Source: Polaromonas sp. YR568 (lineage in GTDB: Bacteria; Pseudomonadota; Gammaproteobacteria; Burkholderiales; Burkholderiaceae_C). Taken from it: 64,000 nt of DNA. Shown here in pieces: positions 17,867 through 25,879 of this stretch; position 1 is the first letter of the stretch; the number at the start of each line of letters is the position of its first letter. Both the position numbers and the translations under genes were made by a program. Under the pieces are notes generated by a model. The model ran no database searches and was not told where the DNA came from. It saw only the letters and a list, made by a program, of their open reading frames with translations. Where the stretch lies: contig NZ_FPBM01000001.1 in assembly GCF_900116715.1 (NCBI RefSeq), positions 2,784 through 66,783 of the forward strand, written 5' to 3'.

Positions 17867-19011
17867 GCTCGCAAGACCTCTCGCGTGAAGAGCTGATCGG
17901 CTTGCGCCTGGCAAGCCATAGGCTGGCGTCGCCACTCACAAATAAGCGCATAGAACATGCCGCGCAATGGTCCGGCGCCGTGCAGGCCCAGGAATACACC
18001 CATGCGCGTTGGGCCGTCGGCTCCCGGTTTGCGCCGGCTGCCGCCATCACCGACGCCGCCGTTGAACAGGCAGTGGCCAAACGCAAGGTGGTTCGCACCT
18101 GGGCCTTGCGTGGCACCTTGCACCTGGTGGCTGCCGCCGACGTGCGCTGGCTGGTGGCGCTGGCGGCGCCCGCGCTGCTGACGAGAACTGCGGCGGCGTA
18201 TCGGGAAGTGAATCTGGACGCGGCCGCCTTTCGCAAAATCCTTCCCGCCATCCAGCAGTGCCTGGAGGGCGGCCGGCAATTGACACGTGAAGAACTTTTT
18301 GCCGAGCTCGCTCGCCGCCGCATCGATACTGAAGGCCACCGCGGCGGACGCATCATGTATCGCGCCGCGCAAACCGGGCTTATCTGCCTGGGCCTGCCGA
18401 ACGGCAAGCAGGCCACCTATACCCTGCTCGATGAATGGCTGCTGCTGCAAGCGAAAGCACCGGAAGCTTCACGCGAAGACAGCCTCAAGCTGCTCGCGCA
18501 GCGCTACTTCGCAAGCCACGGCCCGGCCACGCTGGCTGATTTCATCTGGTGGTCCGGGCTGGCCGTGGGTGAAGCCCGGGCGGCGCTGGAGATGGCGATG
18601 CCCAGCCTGACAGAGGGGCTGCATGCGGGCAGCAAAGTCTGGTGGTCGGCACGCAGGCCGGCGCCAACCGCATTACCAGGCAGCACTGCGGTGGTGCATC
18701 TTCTCGCCGGCTTTGATGAATATCTTTTGGGCTACACAGACCGCACGCCCATCGTCGACAAGGCACAGGCGGGCAAGGTCATGACACCCAACGGCCTGTT
18801 CCGGCCGGCGCTGCTGGTGGGTGGGCGGGTGGCCGGGACCTGGCAAGCGCAAACAAAAAAGAACGCACTCGTCCTGAACATCGCGCCCTTTGCCGCTGCA
18901 GCGCTTTCGTCCCGCAAGACCAGCGCTGCCCTGCAAGAGGCGGCGCAGCGCTACGCCGCATTCAACGGCCTCGCACTGGGTGAGATTCGCCAGGGCATTG
19001 CACCGAAGTAA
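17824..19011 (+). CDS. AlkZ-like winged-helix DNA-binding/glycosylase family protein
   Basis: 395 residues from the GTG at 17824; no ATG or other GTG precedes the conserved start (LSREELIGLRLASHRLA), so the gene overlaps the glycosyltransferase by 43 bases. It belongs to the HTH_42/AlkZ superfamily of tandem winged-helix proteins, whose studied members unhook interstrand crosslinks or excise bulky alkylated bases. The AlkZ catalytic QxQ motif seems to be present as AVQAQEYTHARWAVGSR near residue 55, where the YcaQ branch has QxD. Later hallmarks are TWALRGTLHLVAAADVRWLVAL and LLAGFDEYLLGYTDR. Partners: none obvious. A natural-product self-resistance role is typical of AlkZ proper, but no biosynthetic cluster is seen here, so a general repair or unknown role is equally possible. 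Confidence 0.72.
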   Translation: MAGPHACHARKRRLSSQDLSREELIGLRLASHRLASPLTNKRIEHAAQWSGAVQAQEYTHARWAVGSRFAPAAAITDAAVEQAVAKRKVVRTWALRGTLHLVAAADVRWLVALAAPALLTRTAAAYREVNLDAAAFRKILPAIQQCLEGGRQLTREELFAELARRRIDTEGHRGGRIMYRAAQTGLICLGLPNGKQATYTLLDEWLLLQAKAPEASREDSLKLLAQRYFASHGPATLADFIWWSGLAVGEARAALEMAMPSLTEGLHAGSKVWWSARRPAPTALPGSTAVVHLLAGFDEYLLGYTDRTPIVDKAQAGKVMTPNGLFRPALLVGGRVAGTWQAQTKKNALVLNIAPFAAAALSSRKTSAALQEAAQRYAAFNGLALGEIRQGIAPK

Positions 19012-19230
19012 TTCGTAGAAGTACTTTGTAGTAGTTCGCCGCTGCCGCAGCCATCACGCGCATGCGCGGCAAGGGTTTACCCCATCGAACTTTGCGCGCG
19101 GCCGCGAGTCAGCACATTACTCAGGTATAGCGACTGATGGTGCATTTGACATGCCGCAGCGCTACTATCGCCTCCAGTCTTCCGGCCTATCCTGGTTCCC
19201 TGGTTCCTTTCAAACAATGAGGAGTGCTCC

Positions 19231-19734
19231 ATGGCAAAACTGAACGTCAACGGTGTCGTGCGTGAGTTTGAGGCGGAGGAGGACACACCGCTGCTGTGGG
19301 TCCTGCGCGAGCAGCTCGGGCTGACCGGCACCAAATACGGCTGCGGCATTGCGGCCTGCGGCGCCTGCACCGTGCACCTGGACGGCGTCCCCACACGCAG
19401 CTGCGTGCGGCCCATCTCGACGGTGGAGCCGACCGAAAAAATCGTGACCATTGAGGGCCTGTCGCCAGACGGCTCGCACCCCGTGCAAAAAGCCTGGGTC
19501 GCGCTGGATGTTCCGCAGTGCGGCTACTGCCAGTGCGGCATGGTGATGGCGGCAGCAGCGCTGCTCAAAGCCAAACCGAACCCGACAGATACCGACATCA
19601 ACGAAACGATGAGCAACATCTGCCGCTGCGGCACCTACAACCGCATACGCGCCGCTATCAAAGTCGTCGCCGCCGGCGGCGCCACCAAGAGCGCAGCGCT
19701 CGCCATCCAGCACACCGATGGGAGCACGACATGA
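19231..19734 (+). CDS. Molybdenum hydroxylase [2Fe-2S] subunit (IorA type)
   Basis: 167-residue iron-sulfur subunit of a xanthine-oxidase-family hydroxylase, closest in layout to isoquinoline 1-oxidoreductase IorA. The plant-ferredoxin-like [2Fe-2S] site is [17 protein letters not shown] (about residues 47-64) with a later Cys in TRSC; the second, C-terminal cluster is [10 protein letters not shown] (about 98-107) and [10 protein letters not shown] (about 130-139). It transfers electrons from the molybdenum site to an external acceptor. It has no signal peptide, so it is presumably exported with the Tat-signal large subunit. Strong ribosome site GAGGAG. Its stop overlaps the next start (ATGA). 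First gene of a six-gene operon running through soxA. Confidence 0.93.
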   Translation: MAKLNVNGVVREFEAEEDTPLLWVLREQLGLTGTKYGCGIAACGACTVHLDGVPTRSCVRPISTVEPTEKIVTIEGLSPDGSHPVQKAWVALDVPQCGYCQCGMVMAAAALLKAKPNPTDTDINETMSNICRCGTYNRIRAAIKVVAAGGATKSAALAIQHTDGSTT

Positions 19735-21929
19735 ACGCCCCCGCCTCCACATCTCCACGCCTGTCACGCCGCCGTTTCCTGGCATCGGGCGCATCGGCCG
19801 GCCTTGTCGTCGCTTTTCACATTCCGTTTGGCAGCGAGGCTCTCGCGCAAGGCGCCGCCTCGCCGGAGATCAACGCCTGGGTCGTTGTAAAGCCCGATGA
19901 CACGGTGGTGATCCGCATCGCCCGCTCTGAAATGGGCCAGGGCAGCTTGACGGGTCTGGCCCAACTCGTGGCCGAAGAGCTGGAGTGCAACTGGGCCAAA
20001 GTCACCACCGAATACCCCACACCCGGCCAGAACCTGGCGCGCAACCGCGCATGGGGCAATTTCTCGACCGGCGGCAGCCGCGGCATCCGCGAGTCGCAAG
20101 ACTATGTGCGCAAGGGCGGCGCCACCGCCCGCATGATGCTGGTGCAAGCCGCGGCCGACGAATGGAAGGTGCCGGCGTCTGAATGCCGCGCCGCCAACAG
20201 TGTCATCACGCACACGCCCACCGGCCGCACCGTGACCTTCGGCAAGGTCGCGGTGGCGGCAGGCAAAGTCACGCCGCCCACCGAGGTCACACTGAAAGAC
20301 CCGAAAGACTGGAAGCTGGTCGGCAAGCGCCTGGCGCGTCTGGACACGATAGACAAAGTCACCGGCAAGCAGATCTATGGCGCCGACCTCCAGATGCCCG
20401 GCCTGCTCAATGCGGCCATCAAGGACTGCCCGGTGTTTGGCGGCAAGGTCAAAAGCTTTAGCGCCGCCGCAATCGAAAAACGCCCCGGTGTGAAGAAGGT
20501 GCTGGCGGTAGGCGACAGCGCCGTCGCCGTGGTGGCCGACACCTGGTGGCGCGCCAAGACCGCCCTGGACGCCCTGCCCATTGAATGGGACTACGGCCCC
20601 AACGTCGCGAACTCCAGCGCCACTGTGGCCGCGATGCTCAAGGCTGGCCTGGACGCGCCCGATGCGGCCATCGGCAACCAGAACGGCGATGCCAAAGCCG
20701 CGCTGGCAACGGCTGCGCGCAAGATCGAAGCGGTGTATTCCTACCCGCACCAGAACCACGCGACCATGGAACCCATGAACGCGACGGCGCGCTGGACACC
20801 CGAGCGCTGCGAAGTCTGGACGCCTACCCAAAACGGCGAAGCGGCGCTGGCCGCCACCTCTGAAGCCGCCGGCCTGCCCGCCAGCAAATGCGAGGTCTAC
20901 AAGATTCACCTGGGCGGCGGCTTTGGCCGGCGCGGCGCGGTACACGACTGGGTGCGCCAGGCGGTGGACATCGCCAAGCAGATGCCGGGCGTGCCGGTCA
21001 AGCTGCTCTGGTCGCGTGAAGAAGACATGCTGCATGGCCGCTACCACCCGGTCACGCAGTGCAAGATGACGGCCGGGCTGGATGCGCAAGGCAATGTCAC
21101 TGCGCTGCACATGCGCATATCGGGCCAGTCCATCCTGGCCGGGGTGTCCCCGCAAAGCGTGCGCAACGGGCTGGACCCGGTGACCTTCCAGGGCCTGAAT
21201 GCGCCGGGGCCTGAAGCCTCCATCGGCTACAGCTTTCCCAATCTGCTGATCGACCATGCGATGCGCAACCCCAGCGTGCCGCCCGGCTTCTGGCGCGGGG
21301 TGAACCTGAACCAGAATGCGATTTACCTGGAGTCCTTCATCGACGAACTCGCCTTTGCGACCAAGCAGGATCCGCTGGCCTTTCGGCGCAAGCTGATGAC
21401 CAGCCACCCCAAGCACCTGGCCGTGCTCAACGCCGTGGCCGAGCGCGTGAAATGGAATGTGCCGCCGCCTGACGTGGGCGGCCAGAAGGTGTTCCGGGGC
21501 CTGGCCCAGACCATGGGCTTTGGCAGCTATGTGGCGGCCTGCGCTGAGGTGTCGGTAAACAGCGAAGGCGAGCTGAAGGTGCACCGTATCGTGGCCGCCA
21601 CCGACCCGGGTTATGCCGTCAACCCGCAGCAGATCGAAGCGCAGGTTGAAGGCTCCTTTGCCTATGGCCTGTCAGCCGCCCTGTTCGGCGAATGCACCCA
21701 GAAAGACGGGCGCATGGAGCAGGACAACTTCAGCACCTACCCAGTCGTGCACATGCAGCACATGCCCAAGGTGGAAACCATCATCGTGGCCTCGGGCGGG
21801 TTCTGGGGCGGCGTGGGCGAGCCGACGATTGCGGTCGCGGCGCCGGCGGTGCTCAATGCCGTGTTTGCCGCCACAGGCAAACGCATACGCGACCTGCCGC
21901 TGAAGAACCACAGCCTGAAGAAGGCCTGA
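19731..21929 (+). CDS. Molybdopterin-binding subunit, IorB-type molybdenum hydroxylase
   Basis: 732-residue catalytic subunit of the xanthine dehydrogenase family. A twin-arginine signal occupies residues 1-39 ([19 protein letters not shown]), so the enzyme works in the periplasm. Domain order is that of Ior[22 protein letters not shown] near residue 65, [21 protein letters not shown] near 210, [14 protein letters not shown] near 343, [19 protein letters not shown] near 395, and the C-terminal [14 protein letters not shown] plus [19 protein letters not shown], the region near the catalytic Glu (GVGE). Substrate unknown; related enzymes hydroxylate N-heterocycles or oxidise aldehydes. The stop is seven bases before soxX, suggesting that electrons go to the operon's c-type cytochromes. 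Confidence 0.93.
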   Translation: MNAPASTSPRLSRRRFLASGASAGLVVAFHIPFGSEALAQGAASPEINAWVVVKPDDTVVIRIARSEMGQGSLTGLAQLVAEELECNWAKVTTEYPTPGQNLARNRAWGNFSTGGSRGIRESQDYVRKGGATARMMLVQAAADEWKVPASECRAANSVITHTPTGRTVTFGKVAVAAGKVTPPTEVTLKDPKDWKLVGKRLARLDTIDKVTGKQIYGADLQMPGLLNAAIKDCPVFGGKVKSFSAAAIEKRPGVKKVLAVGDSAVAVVADTWWRAKTALDALPIEWDYGPNVANSSATVAAMLKAGLDAPDAAIGNQNGDAKAALATAARKIEAVYSYPHQNHATMEPMNATARWTPERCEVWTPTQNGEAALAATSEAAGLPASKCEVYKIHLGGGFGRRGAVHDWVRQAVDIAKQMPGVPVKLLWSREEDMLHGRYHPVTQCKMTAGLDAQGNVTALHMRISGQSILAGVSPQSVRNGLDPVTFQGLNAPGPEASIGYSFPNLLIDHAMRNPSVPPGFWRGVNLNQNAIYLESFIDELAFATKQDPLAFRRKLMTSHPKHLAVLNAVAERVKWNVPPPDVGGQKVFRGLAQTMGFGSYVAACAEVSVNSEGELKVHRIVAATDPGYAVNPQQIEAQVEGSFAYGLSAALFGECTQKDGRMEQDNFSTYPVVHMQHMPKVETIIVASGGFWGGVGEPTIAVAAPAVLNAVFAATGKRIRDLPLKNHSLKKA

Positions 21930-21936
21930 AGAACGC

Positions 21937-22374
21937 ATGACCTGGCAAGGGGCCATCGCCGGTGGAATGATGATGATGGCGCCCTGTATCAGCTCTGCGC
22001 AATCAACGCTGCGTGTAGTTGGCGACGCGATTCCGCAAGCACTGACAAACACGCCCGGTGACGCGGTGCGCGGCCGCGCCATCGTGGGCAACCGCCAGCA
22101 AGGCCTCTGCCTGCTGTGCCATACCGGCCCCATTCCCGAAGAGCGCTTTCAAGGCAACCTCGCCCCCGACCTGTCGGGCGCAGGCGCGCGCTGGAGCGAA
22201 GGCCAGTTGCGCCTGCGCATTGCCGACGCGCAGCGTCTGAACCCGGCCAGCATCATGCCGTCTTATTACCGCACCGACGGGCTGACACGCGTGGGCGCCA
22301 GCTGGCAGGGCAAGCCGGTGCTAGAGGCACAGCAGATCGAAGATGTCGTGGCCTATTTGCTGACACTGAAGTGA
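21937..22374 (+). CDS. soxX: SoxX-like monohaem cytochrome c
   Basis: 145-residue periplasmic cytochrome. The signal peptide is residues 1-22. One haem c site, CLLCH, is at residues 58-62, and the distal Met probably sits in NPASIMPSYYRTDGL near residue 108, matching SoxX of the SoxAX thiosulfate-oxidising complex. SoxX normally pairs with SoxA, encoded three genes downstream, to attach a sulfur substrate oxidatively to SoxY. The gene begins seven bases after the molybdenum hydroxylase gene and five before soxY. Because soxB and soxCD are absent, a classical thiosulfate role is doubtful; see the operon finding. Confidence 0.88.
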   Translation: MTWQGAIAGGMMMMAPCISSAQSTLRVVGDAIPQALTNTPGDAVRGRAIVGNRQQGLCLLCHTGPIPEERFQGNLAPDLSGAGARWSEGQLRLRIADAQRLNPASIMPSYYRTDGLTRVGASWQGKPVLEAQQIEDVVAYLLTLK

Positions 22375-22378
22375 ATTC

Positions 22379-22852
22379 ATGACCACCGCAAACAGTCTCT
22401 ACCCGCTCAACCGCCGCCGCATTCTGGCCGGCGCGGCCGGCATGGGCCTCACCGTCATCCTGCGCCCTGCCGCCGCGCAAGCCGATGAGCTGGCGGCGGC
22501 GGTGGCGGCCTATACCCAGGGTGCCCAGGTGCGGGCGGGCAAGGTAAAGCTCGATGTGGCCGAGCTGGTAGACAACGGCAATGTCGTGCCCATCACCGTC
22601 ACGGCAGAAAGCCCCATGACCACGGCGGACCATGTGAAAACCATCGCCGTCTTCAATGCCAAAAACCCCCAGCGCGATGTGGCCCGGTTCACCCTCGGCC
22701 CACGCGCCGGCAAGGCCAGCGTGACCACACGCATACGCCTGGCCACCTCACAGCAACTGGTGGCCGTTGCGCAGATGAGTGACGGCAGCTATTGGTCGCA
22801 CACAGTGAATGTCATCGTGACGCTGGCTGCCTGCATCGAGGGAGAAGCCTGA
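22379..22852 (+). CDS. SoxY-related carrier protein with AACIE arm
   Basis: 157-residue exported protein of the SoxY fold. A twin-arginine-like signal (LNRRRILAGAAGMGLTVI) precedes the immunoglobulin-like carrier domain: KVKLDVAELVDNGNVVPITV, HVKTIAVFNAKNPQRDVARF, ATSQQLVAVAQMSDGSYWSH. In true SoxY the protein ends in a flexible GGCGG arm whose Cys carries the sulfur intermediate. Here the arm is TLAACIEGEA: Cys152 is kept, but both flanking Gly pairs are replaced. I recall that NCBI family names include a 'SoxY-related AACIE arm protein' distinct from true SoxY; this fits that name. The substrate bound to Cys152 is unknown. Overlaps soxZ by one base (TGATG), so SoxY and SoxZ are coupled. Confidence 0.88.
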   Translation: MTTANSLYPLNRRRILAGAAGMGLTVILRPAAAQADELAAAVAAYTQGAQVRAGKVKLDVAELVDNGNVVPITVTAESPMTTADHVKTIAVFNAKNPQRDVARFTLGPRAGKASVTTRIRLATSQQLVAVAQMSDGSYWSHTVNVIVTLAACIEGEA

Positions 22853-23175
22853 TGGCCCGCACCCTCATCAACGCGCCGTCAAGCGCAAAGCGCGGCGAAG
22901 TCATCGAGATACGCGCCACCATAGGCCACCCGATGGAAACCGGCTTTCGCCCCGGTGAAGACGGCAAAACCCTGCCGCGCAACATCATCCAGCGCTTTAG
23001 CTGCCGCTACAACGGCGAGACGATCTTCAGCGCCGAGCTGTTCTCTGCCATTTCGGCCAACCCCTATATCGCCTTTCACACCGTCGCCACCGAGACCGGC
23101 ACCCTGGTGCTGAGCTGGGAAGGCGACAACGGTTTTGCGCAGACTGAAAGCATCAGCCTGGCCGTCACGGCATGA
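22852..23175 (+). CDS. soxZ: SoxZ-like carrier partner
   Basis: 107-residue small beta-sandwich protein without a signal peptide, as usual for SoxZ, which is exported bound to SoxY. It has the family features RTLINAPSSAKRGEVIEIRA, IGHPMETGFRPGEDGKTLPR, NIIQRFSCRYNGE and the C-terminal LVLSWEGDNGFAQTES. It forms the SoxYZ heterodimer and holds the SoxY arm for partner enzymes. The ATG at 22852 overlaps the SoxY stop, and its own stop overlaps the soxA start (ATGA), indicating tight translational coupling. Nothing is missing compared with ordinary SoxZ. Confidence 0.88.
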   Translation: MARTLINAPSSAKRGEVIEIRATIGHPMETGFRPGEDGKTLPRNIIQRFSCRYNGETIFSAELFSAISANPYIAFHTVATETGTLVLSWEGDNGFAQTESISLAVTA

Positions 23176-23948
23176 CGCGGGCTTTCGCTGGGCTGCTGTT
23201 TTTACTCTTCGCCGCCGGGCACGCCGGCGCGCAAACGGCCCCCGCCGACACCCGCCGCTCGGGCTACGACTTCATGGGCGCCTCCACCCAGGCCATGCAA
23301 AAGGACGACACCCTCAACCCCGGCATGCTGTGGGTCAAGGATGGCGAGGTCTTGTGGAACCAGGCCGCGGGCGCCAGCGGCAAGGCTTGCGTGAGCTGCC
23401 ATGCGGCGGCGCAAAGCAGCATGCGCGGCGTGGCGGCGCGCTACCCGGCGTTTGACGCGGCGCTGGGCCGCCCCGTGACCCTGAGCCAGCGCATCAACCA
23501 GTGCCGCCAGCAGCACCAGCTGGCCGCGCCGCTGCGCGCCGAAAGCCAGGAGCTGCTGAGCCTGGAAAGTTTTGTGGCGCTGCAATCACGCGGCATGCCC
23601 ATGGCGCCGCCCGACGACGCCCGCCTGGCGCCGTTTCGCGAGCGCGGCGCGCAGCTCTTTGCACAGCGCATCGGCCAGCTGAACCTCTCGTGCGCGCAAT
23701 GCCATGACGGCCTGGCCGGCAGGCGCCTGGCCAGCAGCATGATCCCTGAAGCACACCCCACCGGCTACCCGGTGTACCGGCTGGAGTGGCAGGCGATGGG
23801 CTCCTTGCAGCGCCGGCTGCGCGGCTGCATGAGCGGTGTGCGCGCCGAGCCTTTTGCCTATGGCGCGCAGGAGCTGGTGGAACTGGAGCTTTACCTGAAC
23901 GCCCGCGCGAAAGGCATGCCCCTGGAGTCGCCCGGCGTACGGCCCTGA
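23172..23948 (+). CDS. soxA: SoxA-like dihaem cytochrome c
   Basis: 258-residue exported cytochrome with a signal peptide (1-20, ending AGHAGA). Two haem c sites are present, CVSCH near residue 73 and CAQCH near 174, so this is a dihaem SoxA. The active-site Cys haem ligand is in LRGCMSGVRAEPF near residue 219, with the flanking Arg residues typical of SoxA. In the Sox pathway SoxAX conjugates a thiosulfate-like substrate to the SoxY arm with release of two electrons. All catalytic features look intact, so the complex is probably active even though the carrier arm is altered and soxB is missing. Last gene of the operon. Confidence 0.9.
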   Translation: MTRAFAGLLFLLFAAGHAGAQTAPADTRRSGYDFMGASTQAMQKDDTLNPGMLWVKDGEVLWNQAAGASGKACVSCHAAAQSSMRGVAARYPAFDAALGRPVTLSQRINQCRQQHQLAAPLRAESQELLSLESFVALQSRGMPMAPPDDARLAPFRERGAQLFAQRIGQLNLSCAQCHDGLAGRRLASSMIPEAHPTGYPVYRLEWQAMGSLQRRLRGCMSGVRAEPFAYGAQELVELELYLNARAKGMPLESPGVRP

Positions 23949-24044
23949 CAGACAAAGCGTCAGCGCTTAGGGCTTCACCGGTTGCCTTTGTGCAGGCCGC
24001 CGCATACGATGGCCCGGCAACAAACAACTACAGAGGGAATTGGG

Positions 24045-24920
24045 ATGATGACGGACACGCCATTGGCTTTTGCGCAGAAATCTTCGTGCTCGTCGCTGCG
24101 AACGGCCATCAGGCGAGGACGGGTGTTTGGCCTGCTTGGGCTGGCCAGCTTCGCAATCGCCCTGTCGGGCTGCGCGACTGTCACGTCCGCAGAGGCCGAC
24201 AAACCCGCGCTCTACGTCTACTCCACCATCGACGCCCTGCTGTCGGGCGCCTACGACGGCGAGCTCACTGTCAAACACCTGGTCAGCAAGGGTGACTTCG
24301 GGCTGGGCACCTACAACCGGCTGGATGGCGAGATGCTGGTGTTGGGCGGCGTGCCCTATCACTTCACGGCGGACGGCGCCGTCACGGTTGCCAAACCGGA
24401 CGACAAGATCCCGCTGGCCTATGTGCTGCCCTTCAGGCCTACCCATCGTTTTACGCTGGCGGGTTCGCCCACGGCCATGTCGCTGACAGACATCGAGGCC
24501 GCCATTGACGCGCGCCTTCCGAACAAGAACCTGTTTTACGCCGTCGACGTGACGGGGCAATTCACCGGCATCACCACCCGGGCGATTGCCGCGCAGACCC
24601 GGCCTTATCGCCCACTGGCCGAGCTGGTGAAGACCCAGGTTCTCTTTCCGCGGGATGCCGCCACCGGCACCATGGTCGGCATCCGCAGCCCGGCCTTCAG
24701 CAAGGGCGTGAGCGTTCCGGGCTGGCACTGGCATTTCATTTCGACCGACAGGTCCTACGGCGGCCATGTGCTGGCCATCGGCCTGGTGAACGCCGTCGCC
24801 AGCGTCACGCCGTCGCACAAGGTAGACCTGGATCTGCCGGCAAACGAAGACTTCGCCAACTCGGACCAGACCAAGGACAGGTCCGCCGAGCTTCACCAGG
24901 TCGAAAAGCAGCAAAAGTAG
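24045..24920 (+). CDS. Acetolactate decarboxylase with lipoprotein signal
   Basis: 291-residue member of the AlsD/BudA family, which decarboxylates 2-acetolactate to acetoin. Family features: YSTIDALLSGAYDGELTV, DFGLGTYNRLDGEMLVL, and the zinc ligands in PGWHWHFISTDRSYGGHVL (His-x-His plus a third His). Glu residues typical of the site occur in LDGE. Before the domain there is a hydrophobic segment ending in the lipobox ALSGC near residue 39, so the mature protein is probably anchored to a membrane on the periplasmic side. The frame opens at 23982, but ATG 24045 follows a ribosome site (GAGGG). No acetolactate synthase is adjacent. The N-terminal region is longer than in cytoplasmic relatives. 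Confidence 0.85.
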   Translation: MMTDTPLAFAQKSSCSSLRTAIRRGRVFGLLGLASFAIALSGCATVTSAEADKPALYVYSTIDALLSGAYDGELTVKHLVSKGDFGLGTYNRLDGEMLVLGGVPYHFTADGAVTVAKPDDKIPLAYVLPFRPTHRFTLAGSPTAMSLTDIEAAIDARLPNKNLFYAVDVTGQFTGITTRAIAAQTRPYRPLAELVKTQVLFPRDAATGTMVGIRSPAFSKGVSVPGWHWHFISTDRSYGGHVLAIGLVNAVASVTPSHKVDLDLPANEDFANSDQTKDRSAELHQVEKQQK

Positions 24921-24976
24921 CCCGGCAAACAGCCAGACTGCCGTTTTTCTCGGGTGAATCCTGCCGGCACCCGATT

Positions 24977-25777
24977 TCAGGCCGCCTGGTAGCGTTGCGC
25001 GGCCTTTTGCAAAGACAAATTCGGCCCCATTGCCAGGCGCGCAGCCGAAAGGGCTTCCCACTGCGCGACGTCGGGCAATGACGGAATGGTCACCAGCTCG
25101 CGCTGATCAAACCCGCTCAAGGCCGCATCCACCAGCTCGTCCGGCTGCATCACGATGTGCTGCGGCAGGTGCTCAACAGGCACACCTGCGCGGTTCCAGA
25201 ACGGCGTGCTGATCGCACCCGGCAAAACGGCCTGCACCTGCACGCCCTTGGCGCCTACCTCATGGTGCAGCGACTGCGTGAACGCCAGCACATAGGCCTT
25301 GGTGCCGCCGTAGACGCCGTTGAGCAGCTCGGGCGCCAGCGCCACGATGGAAGCGATGTTGATGACCGCACCCTGCCCGCGCGCCAGCAAACCCGGCAGC
25401 GCGGCCCGCGTGAGGCGGGTCAGGGCCACCACGTTGAGCTGGATCATCTCGTCCATGGCGTCGGCGCTGGAATCCACCAGCGGCGCGGTGGCGCCCAGGC
25501 CGGCGTTGTTGACCAGCAGGGTGAGGCCCTTGTCGGCCGCCAGGCGTTCTTCGACCTTCAGCATTCCGGCCTTGGCGGTCAGGTCGGCCGGCAGGGCTTC
25601 GACCTTGCGGCCGGTTTGTGCGGCCAGCTGCTGCGCCAGGCCCTGCAGGCGCTGCTGGTCGCGCGCGACCAGAACCAGGTCGTAGCCGCGGCGGGCCAGG
25701 CGGTCTGCGTAGATCGCGCCTATGCCGGAGGAAGCGCCGGTGATGAGGGCTGTGCCCTTGGAGGTAGGGGTGGTCAT
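24977..25777 (-). CDS. SDR family NAD(P)-dependent oxidoreductase
   Basis: 266-residue classical short-chain dehydrogenase. The cofactor motif TGASSGIGAIYADRLARRG is at residues 12-30, NNAG appears near 93 (LLVNNAGLGATAPL), the catalytic Ser is in INIASIVAL near 143, and the catalytic Tyr/Lys are in VYGGTKAYVLAF near 156-160. The ribosome site AAGGAAA precedes the ATG. It is divergent from a GlxA-type regulator across a 102-base region with a palindrome, so the regulator probably controls it. Substrate cannot be predicted. Confidence 0.9.
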   Translation of the reverse strand: MTTPTSKGTALITGASSGIGAIYADRLARRGYDLVLVARDQQRLQGLAQQLAAQTGRKVEALPADLTAKAGMLKVEERLAADKGLTLLVNNAGLGATAPLVDSSADAMDEMIQLNVVALTRLTRAALPGLLARGQGAVINIASIVALAPELLNGVYGGTKAYVLAFTQSLHHEVGAKGVQVQAVLPGAISTPFWNRAGVPVEHLPQHIVMQPDELVDAALSGFDQRELVTIPSLPDVAQWEALSAARLAMGPNLSLQKAAQRYQAA

Positions 25778-25843
25778 GGGGTTTCCTTTGTAGGGGTATC
25801 GATATGGAGGATGGACTGCAACCAGTTTAGGGAGCTACCATCT

Positions 25844-25855
25844 GTCCTAAAGGAC
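25844..25855. promoter_or_regulatory. Palindrome in SDR/GlxA-regulator intergenic region
   Basis: GTCCT-AA-AGGAC is a perfect 5+2+5 inverted repeat in the 102-base divergent gap, 24 bases before the regulator ATG and 66 from the SDR start. It is a candidate operator for the AraC/GlxA regulator or part of overlapping promoters. Evidence is symmetry and position only. Confidence 0.35.
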
Positions 25856-25879
25856 CTATAACCCTTAATTTGGGACATC

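Noticed and set aside
19231..23948. A complete thiosulfate-oxidising Sox system
   Set aside because: soxB and soxCD are missing and the SoxY arm is not GGCGG; only SoxX, Y-like, Z and A are present.
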